The position numbers were made by a program, and so were the translations under genes. A stretch of DNA of 36,356 nucleotides from Acidobacteriota bacterium (GTDB lineage Bacteria > Acidobacteriota > Terriglobia > Terriglobales > Acidobacteriaceae), in the NCBI GenBank assembly GCA_019243475.1, contig JAFAUE010000092.1, forward strand, positions 1 to 36,356, read 5' to 3'. Shown here one piece after another: positions 1-8,380 of this stretch (positions are counted from its first letter, which is position 1; each line of letters begins with the position of its first letter). The notes under the pieces are model-generated. The model saw nothing but the letters and a program-made list of their open reading frames with translations, did not search any database and was not told the DNA's origin.

Positions 1-497
1 ATTCGCTCATCGTCTTCCGGTTGAGCTTTTCCAGGGGTGAGGCCGGTCGCCAGGAAGACCTCCATCGTCTCGTCCAGGATTCCGGGGCTGACGTAAAAGT
101 GGAGAGCTTTACGCCAGACTTTAGCTGTGAGGCCAGTCTCTTCCAGCAGCTCTCTTCTGGCTGCCTTGGCGGGAGACTCACCGGGATCGACGTGTCCAGC
201 CGGCAGCTCCCAGAGATATTTATCGGCGGCATAGCGGTACTGCCGCTCCAGCAGAACACGCGGGGGAGAAGTTGAGTCATCCACAGCCAGTATCACTACT
301 GAGCCATGATGACGAATGACTTCGCGCAGCGCGGTAACGCCCTTCGGCTCGCGCACGCGATCGACCACCACTGCATAGACGCGGCCACGATACACAACTT
401 TGCGGGAGAGTATTTTGGCGCGCTTTGCACGAGGAATCTTCCCGTTATATTTCTGCGAGGCTGCTTTCCCGGCGGACATCAAGCGATAGGGTAACAT
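1..497 (-). CDS. NUDIX hydrolase, ADP-ribose pyrophosphatase-like (3' end truncated by window edge)
   Basis: Hand translation from ATG at 497: MLPYRLMSAGKAASQKYNGKIPRAKRAKILSRKVVYRGRVYAVVVDRVREPKGVTALREVIRHHGSVVILAV..LLERQYRYAADKYLWELPAGHVDPGESPAKAARRELLEETGLTAKVW..; contains a Nudix box GX5EX7REXXEEXG. Missing from the ORF track because it runs off the edge. Confidence 0.93.
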   Translation of the reverse strand, partial: MLPYRLMSAGKAASQKYNGKIPRAKRAKILSRKVVYRGRVYAVVVDRVREPKGVTALREVIRHHGSVVILAVDDSTSPPRVLLERQYRYAADKYLWELPAGHVDPGESPAKAARRELLEETGLTAKVWRKALHFYVSPGILDETMEVFLATGLTPGKAQPEDDER

Positions 498-516
498 TCT
501 GCCCGGTCGCGCTCGA

Positions 517-1401
517 ATGTCTTCCTCGCCCAATTTCCCAAAACGAAAGAAGCCGGAGATCGCCGTGATCGGAGCCGGAACTTGGGCAACGGCGTTAGCG
601 CTCAATCTCCACAGAACTGGCTACACGATCTCGGCGATCATCAGTCGCGACGGCTCAGGGTCATTAATGCGCGCGCGGAAACTCGCGAAAAGAGTGAACG
701 CCCGATGGATGAGTTTGAGCAAGGTCCAATTCGCTGCAAACATCACTTGGATATGCGTGCCGGATGATGCCATTGCGAGCGTTGTCCAGCGATTGCTCAC
801 GCGAACGAGTTGGACCGGCAAGTTTGTCGTGCACTCGAGCGGTGCTCTTGGGGCGGAGGTTTTGCGCCCGCTGCGCGACGCAGGCGCATGCACTGCGTCG
901 GCGCACCCCTTGATGACCTTTGTGAGCGCTAGTGAAACTGCTCTGACAGACGTTCCCTTTGCCCTGGAGGGCGATGCCCGCTGTCTTTCCGTGATTGCCG
1001 CTCTCGTACGCGACATGGAGGCAAAACCATTTCGCATCGGATCGCAGTTCAAGCCGGCATATCATGCTTTCGGTTTTTTCTCTTCGCCGGCGATCGTTAC
1101 GCTCCTGGCTGCAGCACAGCAGGTAGGCAGCCTCGCCGGATTGTCGTCTGCCACCGCGCGCAAACTCATGGAGCCGATCGTGCGACAGACGATCGAGAAC
1201 TGTTTAGGTCTGGATCCACCGGCAGCGTTTAGTGGCCCGCTAAAGCGCGGGGATGCTGCGACTGTGCGAAAGCACCTGGAGGTCCTGAAGCAGAGGCCTG
1301 AACTGTTGAACCTTTATAAAGCGTTGGCGCAGATCGCTGTCCAAGAGCTGCCAGTGACTAACATGGAAAAACTGAAGACGATTCTCAACACAACGACGTG
1401 A
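517..1401 (+). CDS. Rossmann-like / DUF2520 domain-containing protein
   Basis: N-terminal dinucleotide-binding IAVIGAGTWATALALNL; HSSGALGAEVLRPLRDAG, SAHPLMTF, FSGPLKRGDAATVRKHLEVL are characteristic of Rossmann+DUF2520 proteins. Confidence 0.85.
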   Translation: MSSSPNFPKRKKPEIAVIGAGTWATALALNLHRTGYTISAIISRDGSGSLMRARKLAKRVNARWMSLSKVQFAANITWICVPDDAIASVVQRLLTRTSWTGKFVVHSSGALGAEVLRPLRDAGACTASAHPLMTFVSASETALTDVPFALEGDARCLSVIAALVRDMEAKPFRIGSQFKPAYHAFGFFSSPAIVTLLAAAQQVGSLAGLSSATARKLMEPIVRQTIENCLGLDPPAAFSGPLKRGDAATVRKHLEVLKQRPELLNLYKALAQIAVQELPVTNMEKLKTILNTTT

Positions 1402-1422
1402 AGCAGCCGCGTCTTCGAACGA

Positions 1423-3783
1423 CTATTGTCGGCGAGGGTCCGTTGGAGGCGAGGCGCTAATCGGCTTTGGCAACGGCTTGCCTTGAGGTCCCACACGCGC
1501 CGGCGTTGTGCCGATCATGCCGTCGACCCTACCGCGAAGATCCTTGAGCACCGTTTGTCGATCGCGCGCGTAATCTGCAGCCAGCCGAGTGAGCGCAAGC
1601 GTCACGATGTCATGGTGATGCAGTTCTTCCGTGCCGGCCTGCCGCCGGGCATCGAGCCACAAGCGATGCACCAGCATGACGTCTTCTGAAGTGAGATCGG
1701 GATTATGTGGTCCAATGCGGAAGTTCTGCACTTCCGGTCCTGGCTTCACCACCTGGAAAACGAACTGGTGCTTCGGTGGAGGCGCAGCTTCCCACGCCTG
1801 GCCCATGCGAAAGCCTTGCTCGTCGGCCGTCATCTTTGTAGAGAGGCCTGCAACCACTCGCGCCGCGCCAAGCGAGTTGGCCGTCTGCACGATGGCGGAG
1901 AACACGTCGCGCGCCGGCACGACCATCAGCGATATGTGCTTACCGTAGCTTTCAGCGATGCTCACGCATTTTGAGAACAACGTTTGCTCGTGGTCGCTGA
2001 AGATCTGTTCGGTCGAGAGATCGATTTCGCCGCTGCCCGGTCCCGTCAGCCTAGCAGCTAAGACGACTACGTCATATTCCGTGGTGTCAGTGTTCTGCAG
2101 GACCCAGCGCAGCTGCAGCAGCGTGTTGTAGTCACGGACAGTAACGATCGTGCAGTCCGGACGGACTCCAACAGCCTCGCGCTCGATACGCTCTTCGTGA
2201 AGCAGTTGGAAGTGCTCAGTCATTTCCTTTTTGACGTGTTTGAACTTCCGCCTGTTCGTTTGTTCGGAAACGCTGAATATCACAAAAAAAGCAGCAGCAA
2301 AGATGATGCCGGTAAGGGTCGCCACCTCCTTGGTGGCCAGGTTCACCAGAGCGGTAATCAGCAGTACAAGAAAAACTGAAGTGAGGCCAATGGGAATCTC
2401 TCTGCCGAAAACGGTGATATTAGGAGGAACTTTCCAGCCGCGCTCGCCTTTGTACTTGAAGCGAAGTACGAGCATCGCAAGACTGTTGAACGTGAAGCTC
2501 CAGATTACGCCGAAGGCATAGGCCTCGCCCAGCACGTTTACATCCCCGCGACTGAGCAAAATTGTGATCACCTGCAAACCGACGATGAGGTTGACGATCC
2601 GATAGCTGGTTCCGTACTTCTTCTGCGGCTTGCGGAACCAATCGGTGAGCACTCCGTCTTCAGAGACTCGGTTCAATACGCCGTTCGAACCGATGATGGA
2701 AGTGTTAATTGCGCCAGAAAGAATCAGGAAACCAACCACAACGACGAAGGTTCGAAACAGCAGCCGCAGCAAGAGGGGACCGCTGAACCACATAACCAAC
2801 TCGGCGAGCAGGTTGTTTTCGTAACTGACCACCGGTACCTTGCTCGGAATCAGCATTACCGCGACAAGCGTTCCGAGCCCCGTGAATACAAAGCTGTAAA
2901 TGGCAACAATGATGGCCGCGCGCTTCAGATTCTTGAGCTTGGGATGCGCGATCTCGCGGTTGACCTGGGCGAGTGTCTCCTCGCCGCTCATCGCCAGCAC
3001 AGAGTGTCCGAAGGCCATGAGAATCCCGAAGAGTCCAAAGACATGAGCGAGACTGGTGTGCTTTAGAAATCCAAGGGACGTTTCGCTGAAATGCAGATTG
3101 GATGGTGTGGGCCAGGGCGGCAAGCCCTCGCCTCGTCCTTTGAGCAGACTTACAACAGCCCAGCCGAGCAGGATGACCACCATTACAGTTGTCACCTGCA
3201 TTACGCGCAAAGCTTTGTCGCTCGACTCCTCGATGCCCTTGATGTTCTCCCACCAGTAGTACAGCGTGACGGCCAGACAAATGACTACCGACACCGCATT
3301 TACATTCACCTGTGGCACGCCATGGAAGACGGTATGCAAGTGCGGCGGGATCCAGCCATGTGAATCAGCCTTACTGATCAGCTCGTTCGTCAGTCCGCCG
3401 ATGTACTGACCGGCAGCGATTCCCGAAATCGGACCCGTGAGTATGTAGTCAAACATCAGCGCGGAGACGCTGAGCTTGGCCAGCGTGCCGCCCAGGGCTT
3501 CTTTCACGACGCGATACACGCCTCCGCGCACGAACATCGAGCAGCTCTCGACGTAAACGGCGCGGACAGCGAAGGAAAACAGCATTACTCCGAGAATGAA
3601 CCAGGGGGCAGAGCGTCCGAATGCGTCTTCGGCGATGCCGCCGGCGTAGTACGCCGATGAACCGAGATCGTTCAGGACGATTGCGGCGGCCCGCCAATAC
3701 GAGATAAACGTAAGGGCGACCGAAGAGGCGACGACGATTCGTACTCGGTCGGAGGGTAGTAAGCTCTGGGAGCGAGAGGACAT
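1423..3783 (-). CDS. APC-superfamily permease (KimA/amino acid permease-like) with C-terminal USP-like cytosolic domain
   Basis: About 12 hydrophobic segments; FVRGGVYRVVKEALGGTLAKLSVSALMFDYILTGPIS resembles the KimA/APC core (GGGAYxVxKENLG...DYILT); soluble C-terminal ~250 aa with alternating beta/alpha USP-like pattern (DCTIVTVRDYNTLLQLRWVL..YDVVVLAAR). Confidence 0.8.
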   Translation of the reverse strand: MSSRSQSLLPSDRVRIVVASSVALTFISYWRAAAIVLNDLGSSAYYAGGIAEDAFGRSAPWFILGVMLFSFAVRAVYVESCSMFVRGGVYRVVKEALGGTLAKLSVSALMFDYILTGPISGIAAGQYIGGLTNELISKADSHGWIPPHLHTVFHGVPQVNVNAVSVVICLAVTLYYWWENIKGIEESSDKALRVMQVTTVMVVILLGWAVVSLLKGRGEGLPPWPTPSNLHFSETSLGFLKHTSLAHVFGLFGILMAFGHSVLAMSGEETLAQVNREIAHPKLKNLKRAAIIVAIYSFVFTGLGTLVAVMLIPSKVPVVSYENNLLAELVMWFSGPLLLRLLFRTFVVVVGFLILSGAINTSIIGSNGVLNRVSEDGVLTDWFRKPQKKYGTSYRIVNLIVGLQVITILLSRGDVNVLGEAYAFGVIWSFTFNSLAMLVLRFKYKGERGWKVPPNITVFGREIPIGLTSVFLVLLITALVNLATKEVATLTGIIFAAAFFVIFSVSEQTNRRKFKHVKKEMTEHFQLLHEERIEREAVGVRPDCTIVTVRDYNTLLQLRWVLQNTDTTEYDVVVLAARLTGPGSGEIDLSTEQIFSDHEQTLFSKCVSIAESYGKHISLMVVPARDVFSAIVQTANSLGAARVVAGLSTKMTADEQGFRMGQAWEAAPPPKHQFVFQVVKPGPEVQNFRIGPHNPDLTSEDVMLVHRLWLDARRQAGTEELHHHDIVTLALTRLAADYARDRQTVLKDLRGRVDGMIGTTPARVGPQGKPLPKPISASPPTDPRRQ

Positions 3784-3856
3784 TTCTTGGCGGAACTACT
3801 GCTGCGGTCCCGTTGGGACGCGGGACAAACGGTCAGGAGCTCAAAAGAACTAAACT

Positions 3857-4021
3857 CTACGCCCACGTTCCCGTACCGTCAACGGCGGGCTCGTCGTCAG
3901 CCTGCAGGAGCAGCTCAAGATCGACAACGAAGCTAATGACGACCACCACCATTGACCCAATCACCCCAATGAAAAAGAGGACGACGAGGATCCTGGCGAG
4001 CGTTTGCAGCAGCGAGTCCAT
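3857..4021 (-). CDS. small single-pass membrane protein (54 aa), upstream of the permease
   Basis: Hand translation: MDSLLQTLARILVVLFFIGVIGSMVVVVISFVVDLELLLQADDEPAVDGTGTWA*; one strong TM helix; below the ORF-track length cutoff; same strand, 73 bp upstream of the permease start. Confidence 0.5.
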   Translation of the reverse strand: MDSLLQTLARILVVLFFIGVIGSMVVVVISFVVDLELLLQADDEPAVDGTGTWA

Positions 4022-4215
4022 CAGAACGTAATTCTATCGAAACCACCGTCTGTTGTGTTTTCTCTGTATCTTCGGCGGCATAAACCACTGAAATTCGTAG
4101 GTTCGCAGTCCCAGCGATTTCGTGATTTGAAGCACTGAAGTGAACCGCGCAACTGCTCTGGTTCGGGCACGCTGCGGAGACCTCCTGCTCTCATATCTCC
4201 AATCAATTAAATTTA

Positions 4216-4243
4216 TTGTGAGCTTGGCGCGCAGCGCGATAAT
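4216..4243 (+). promoter_or_regulatory. candidate sigma70-like promoter upstream of glutamine synthetase
   Basis: TTGTGA (4216-4221), 16-bp spacer, GATAAT (4238-4243), about 48 bp before the GS start codon. Confidence 0.35.
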
Positions 4244-4290
4244 CTACTGCTTCACTGCTGCGCTCTGTAATTCCATCCAAAAGGAAATCC

Positions 4291-5721
4291 ATGTCCAACG
4301 AATTGCGTAATTTTTTGGCCATTCCCTATGACGAGTTGGAGGACCTGAACCTTCAAGCCAAGGAGCAACGCAAGAGCCGGATCGCGCTCGACAAAATCCA
4401 GGACGAACGCCTGCGCTACTTGACCGACGAGAAGCGCATCAAGGCCGTCACCGTCCTATTCAGCGACCTTGAAGGCCGCCTGCACATGCTGGACTACGAC
4501 AAGAAGTTCCTGCTGCGCAGCTATGACAACCTGACCTTCGATGGATCTTCCATTCGCGGCTTTACCGCGCAGCGTGAGAGCGACCTGCGTCTTGGAGTGG
4601 ACTGGAGCGCTTTCTACTGGGCGCCCGCAGACATATTCGGTGCGGGCAAAGTGCTCGTTTTCGGCGACGTAATCGACAAAAATGGCTCGCCTTACACCGC
4701 CGATATTCGCGGCATGTTCAAGCAGTGGGCTGCGGAGATTTATCAGAGTAAGGGTTACACGCTGAATGCCGCCAACGAAATTGAGGGATTCTTATTCCAA
4801 GGCCCTGACGCGGAGCGCCGCTACAACGAGACCGGCAAGTTCGATTACGTAAATACCGGCGGCTATTACCATTCGCTGCCCGGTGACCCGCTTCGCACGT
4901 TCATCGACACTACGGCCGAAGTTCAGCGGGCGATGGGATTTCAGAACGAAAAAGACCATCCGGAGGTGGCGCCTTCGCAATTTGAAATCAACTACAGCTA
5001 TGGCGAAGCGGTTGCCGCCGCCGATCAGATCCAGCTTTACAAGCTCATTTGCCGCCAGGTCGCCACCAAAATGGGATTCACCGCTTCCTTTCTTCCAAAG
5101 CCTGTAGTGGGCGTGAACGGAAGCGGCATGCACACGAACGTTTCCGTCAGCAAAGCCGGCAAAAACCTGTTCTGGGAACCGAGAGGGGAAGAGAAGCTGG
5201 CGAAGGTGGCTTGGGACTTTGTGGACCGAATCCTTACACATGGCAATGACATTTGCCTGTTGCTGAATGCCAGTGTGAATGCCTATCGACGTCTGGATCC
5301 GCATTTCGAGGCCCCGAACCAGATCAAAGCCTCCCCGGTCGACCGAGGATCGATGATCCGCATTCCCATCGGCAATGAAAAAACTGCGCGGGTCGAGGTC
5401 CGTTCTGTGAGTCCGGACGCCAATCCTTACATGGTGATGTACACAGTTTTTCGGACTGGACTTGAGGGCCAGATCGCGAAGATCAAGAATTTGCGGCAGG
5501 CCGAGCGATATCTGCCCGACAACATCTACACTGCCATCGACAACTTCTTGGCCTCGGAGTGGACTACAACCCTACTGAGTGCTGACGTGAAGGGGCGCTA
5601 CGCGGATCTTAAGAAAGCTTCAGCCGATCGCTGCCCAAGGCTATTGGGCACATTCGTGAAAGTTCCGGAGGTCCAATACCACCACGACGTGTACAACCAG
5701 TATCTTTGGAACCTCTTTTAA
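4291..5721 (+). CDS. glnA: glutamine synthetase family protein
   Basis: FDGSSIRGF, NEIEGFLF, VAPSQFEINYSY, GSGMHTNVSVSK, NAYRRLDPHFEAPNQIKASPVDRGSMIRIP, ARVEVRSVSPDANPY: canonical GS motifs. Confidence 0.92.
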   Translation: MSNELRNFLAIPYDELEDLNLQAKEQRKSRIALDKIQDERLRYLTDEKRIKAVTVLFSDLEGRLHMLDYDKKFLLRSYDNLTFDGSSIRGFTAQRESDLRLGVDWSAFYWAPADIFGAGKVLVFGDVIDKNGSPYTADIRGMFKQWAAEIYQSKGYTLNAANEIEGFLFQGPDAERRYNETGKFDYVNTGGYYHSLPGDPLRTFIDTTAEVQRAMGFQNEKDHPEVAPSQFEINYSYGEAVAAADQIQLYKLICRQVATKMGFTASFLPKPVVGVNGSGMHTNVSVSKAGKNLFWEPRGEEKLAKVAWDFVDRILTHGNDICLLLNASVNAYRRLDPHFEAPNQIKASPVDRGSMIRIPIGNEKTARVEVRSVSPDANPYMVMYTVFRTGLEGQIAKIKNLRQAERYLPDNIYTAIDNFLASEWTTTLLSADVKGRYADLKKASADRCPRLLGTFVKVPEVQYHHDVYNQYLWNLF

Positions 5722-5763
5722 CCAGTGGGAGCGCTCCGATATCTTGCTGATGATCTTTCTTGC

Positions 5764-6126
5764 TTATTGAATCACTGCTTCTTTCACTGGTGGAACAACC
5801 CAGATCCGGCAGTCCCGGCTCAGCAGCGTAAACAATTCGTTGGTCGGCTGGTGCAAGTATCTGACAGCATCACGTACCAAAGCTACCTTGCTTTGCTGAC
5901 GTGCAACATCAATGAGAAGTATCAGTCCGATTAGCTGACGGTGTTCGAGTCCCGTATCCTCCAAGAAGACAGGGATTGGTCTGCCTGGCAATCCAGAATT
6001 CCAAGCTGCGACAAAGCGGGCAGACGTGCGTAGTTCCTCCCATTGTGTGGAGGTAAGTACTTCCGCCGCCTGGACCACTGAGTCCGGTGTAATAACAAGC
6101 ACCGATTCTTCGCCGTATACCTTCAT
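5764..6126 (-). CDS. hypothetical protein (~120 aa)
   Basis: ORF 5764..6150 on minus strand; preferred start ATG at 6126 preceded by AGAGGGG; MKVYGEESVLVITPDSVVQAAEVLTSTQWEELRTSARFVAAWNSG..; no family recognised. Confidence 0.5.
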   Translation of the reverse strand: MKVYGEESVLVITPDSVVQAAEVLTSTQWEELRTSARFVAAWNSGLPGRPIPVFLEDTGLEHRQLIGLILLIDVARQQSKVALVRDAVRYLHQPTNELFTLLSRDCRIWVVPPVKEAVIQ

Positions 6127-6214
6127 CCGCCCCTCTGCTCTGTAAGGCAAAGTGCCGAACGTTATTATGTTCTAATCCGGCCTTCAGTCAGCAAAGCATT
6201 GACCGCACCGAAAA

Positions 6215-7330
6215 TCACCGTTCTGACTCTTGCAGCAGCTCCTGCAAATACTGCTTCCAAAACACCGCCCAGGTGTGGGTACCATGTCCATGCGTCCGCT
6301 CTGAAGTTGGAATCAGCACAAACATCCCCCGCTTCACGCGCTTGATCTCGCGTTCCGCGATTCCCAATTCGGGAGGATTGATGAAGTCATCGGCCGAGTT
6401 TACGAACATCACCGGCACAGAGATCTTGTCGAGCTGCGGCGAAGGGTCGTAGTTGCGTGAGGAACTTACTGCATACAGGAAGTCATTCGCGTCCAAGGCT
6501 GCGGTGACGCGTTTGACATAGTCGTCAAGGTATTTGTCGGCGGAGTCGCGCGTCGGATATTGGATCTGCATCGGCAGCGGCGTACTGCCGGCAATGAGGA
6601 GAAAGTCGGTCACCACTTGCAGCGCGGCTCTTGGTTCCGTGGCGTAGTCGCCATTTTTCCATTCTGGGTCCTGACGTATGCCTTCGATTGTCATCTTTCG
6701 CCAAATGCGATTGCGTCCTGCAATCTGGACGGGAAGGCACGCGAGAGGCATGCCGGCATCCATGAAGTCGGGAAAGCTTTCCATCCAGACCCAGGAGTGC
6801 ATGCAGCCCATCGACGTGCCCATCACCAGACGCAGATGGTTCACGCCTAGGCCTTTCTGCAGGAGGTCATGTTGCGCCGCGACCATGTCGTCGTAATCGT
6901 ACTGCGGGAAATGCGCATGCATACCGTCGCTGGGCTTGCTCGATTTGCCATGGCCCACGTTGTCCGGCAGGACAATGAAGTATCGACCGACATCGAGCGG
7001 CTGTCCGGGGCCGAAAAGTTCATTTGCAAACTGCGGCTGCAGAAACTGGCGTCCAGAGCCACCGGTGCCGTGCAGAATCAAGATCGCGTTGGTGGTTCGG
7101 CCCTCGGCGTCACGCTGTGGCTTGCCGAATGTCAAGTAGTGCAAGCGAAGCTCTGGGAGCGTTTCGCCGGAGCGGAAATGGAAGTCATGGGCGATATAGT
7201 CACCTTCTGCAGGCTGAAGGAGCTTATTTGGAACTTGCTGGCCCCAGCAGGCAAAGGCAACGAATAAAAATGAAACCAAAAGAAGAAGCAGAGCTTTCTT
7301 AAAGTCCAACTGCGGCGCAAGGGAAATCAT
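6215..7330 (-). CDS. secreted alpha/beta hydrolase, homoserine O-acetyltransferase (MetX)-like family
   Basis: ILILHGTGGSGRQF, LPDNVGHGKSSKP, nucleophile elbow GTSMGCMHSW, VNSADDFINPPE, THGHGTHTW; N-terminal hydrophobic signal LLLLLVSFLFVAFACWGQ. An upstream ATG at 7375 is possible. Confidence 0.82.
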   Translation of the reverse strand: MISLAPQLDFKKALLLLLVSFLFVAFACWGQQVPNKLLQPAEGDYIAHDFHFRSGETLPELRLHYLTFGKPQRDAEGRTTNAILILHGTGGSGRQFLQPQFANELFGPGQPLDVGRYFIVLPDNVGHGKSSKPSDGMHAHFPQYDYDDMVAAQHDLLQKGLGVNHLRLVMGTSMGCMHSWVWMESFPDFMDAGMPLACLPVQIAGRNRIWRKMTIEGIRQDPEWKNGDYATEPRAALQVVTDFLLIAGSTPLPMQIQYPTRDSADKYLDDYVKRVTAALDANDFLYAVSSSRNYDPSPQLDKISVPVMFVNSADDFINPPELGIAEREIKRVKRGMFVLIPTSERTHGHGTHTWAVFWKQYLQELLQESER

Positions 7331-7427
7331 GGCCACAAATCCTACAACGTCGGAGATGCATAGGTGGTCATGCACGCCCAGTCTTCCATGCAGCCCACCT
7401 TCTTGATCCTGGGATAGACTGGCGAAT

Positions 7428-8312
7428 ATGGACGACCTTTCTCTTGTCCATCAGCCTCTCCGCAATGAACTCTGCAAGCCGCCCGGGGGCGAGATTGTGC
7501 GCCTAACTGAGTGCCAGATTGCTTTTTTTCACGAGCACGGCTACCTCAGCGGCATAAGGATCTTGAGTGATGAACAGGTTGAAATCCTTCGCGCGGAACT
7601 GGCGCAGCTTGTAAATCCCAATCATCCGGGTAACAAATTCTTTTACGAATACCACTCGAATGAATCGGCCGATCCCGCCACTGTTCTCTTTCACGCACTC
7701 GGTGCCTGGCGAATCGCGTCTGGATTTCACGATCTTCTTTGGAACCCGGCGTTTACCGTTCCCTCATCGCAGTTGCTGAACGGAGATGTCCGCTTCTGGC
7801 ATGACCAGCTTTTCTGCAAGCCTGCGCATCATGGTGGCGTAGTCGCGTGGCATCAAGACTATTCCTACTGGACGCGCACCCGGCCTCTAGCCCATCTCAC
7901 TTGCTGGATCGGTCTGGATGACTCGTCGCGCGAGAATGGCTGTCTGCAATACATAGACGGGAGCCATCGCTGGCCGGATCTTCCCATTACGGGTTTGGCA
8001 GGCGACATGAACGCGATCAGTGCCGTGCTCGACCAAGAACAGCGCCAGCAATTCCAGAACCCCGTTCCAGTAGAGTTGAAGAAGGGAGAAGCCTCATTCC
8101 ATCACCCGCGGCTGGTGCACGGCTCATTTGCGAATTGCTCCGACCGCGCCAGGCGAGCAACAGTCATTAATGTCATCCGCGACGGCGTGCATTCGGCAAG
8201 CGATGAACCTTTGCTTGCGGGTGTTCCAGTCATTCCAGCGGGTAAGAAGATTGAGGGGCAGTTTTTCCCGCTCCTGCTGAGTCAGAACCATTCGCTGGTA
8301 AGGAACGGGTAA
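7428..8312 (+). CDS. phytanoyl-CoA dioxygenase (PhyH) family protein
   Basis: [92 protein letters not shown]: Fe(II)/2OG PhyH motifs. Confidence 0.88.
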   Translation: MDDLSLVHQPLRNELCKPPGGEIVRLTECQIAFFHEHGYLSGIRILSDEQVEILRAELAQLVNPNHPGNKFFYEYHSNESADPATVLFHALGAWRIASGFHDLLWNPAFTVPSSQLLNGDVRFWHDQLFCKPAHHGGVVAWHQDYSYWTRTRPLAHLTCWIGLDDSSRENGCLQYIDGSHRWPDLPITGLAGDMNAISAVLDQEQRQQFQNPVPVELKKGEASFHHPRLVHGSFANCSDRARRATVINVIRDGVHSASDEPLLAGVPVIPAGKKIEGQFFPLLLSQNHSLVRNG

Positions 8313-8331
8313 GGGTGCGGAGCGGCGTCAA

Positions 8332-8373
8332 CCGAAAACAGCTAAACCGACCCGCAAACGGCGAACAGCTGAC
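8332..8373. repeat. weak degenerate heptad patch in convergent intergenic gap
   Basis: Units ccgaaaa|cagctaa|accgacc|cgcaaac|ggcgaac|agctgac; only the last 3-4 are clearly similar. Confidence 0.25.
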
Positions 8374-8380
8374 AGGAGCC

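Noticed and set aside
2705-3280. 191-aa - strand ORF inside the permease gene
   Set aside because: Alternate frame of the clearly coding permease; Arg/His/Gly-rich out-of-frame composition.
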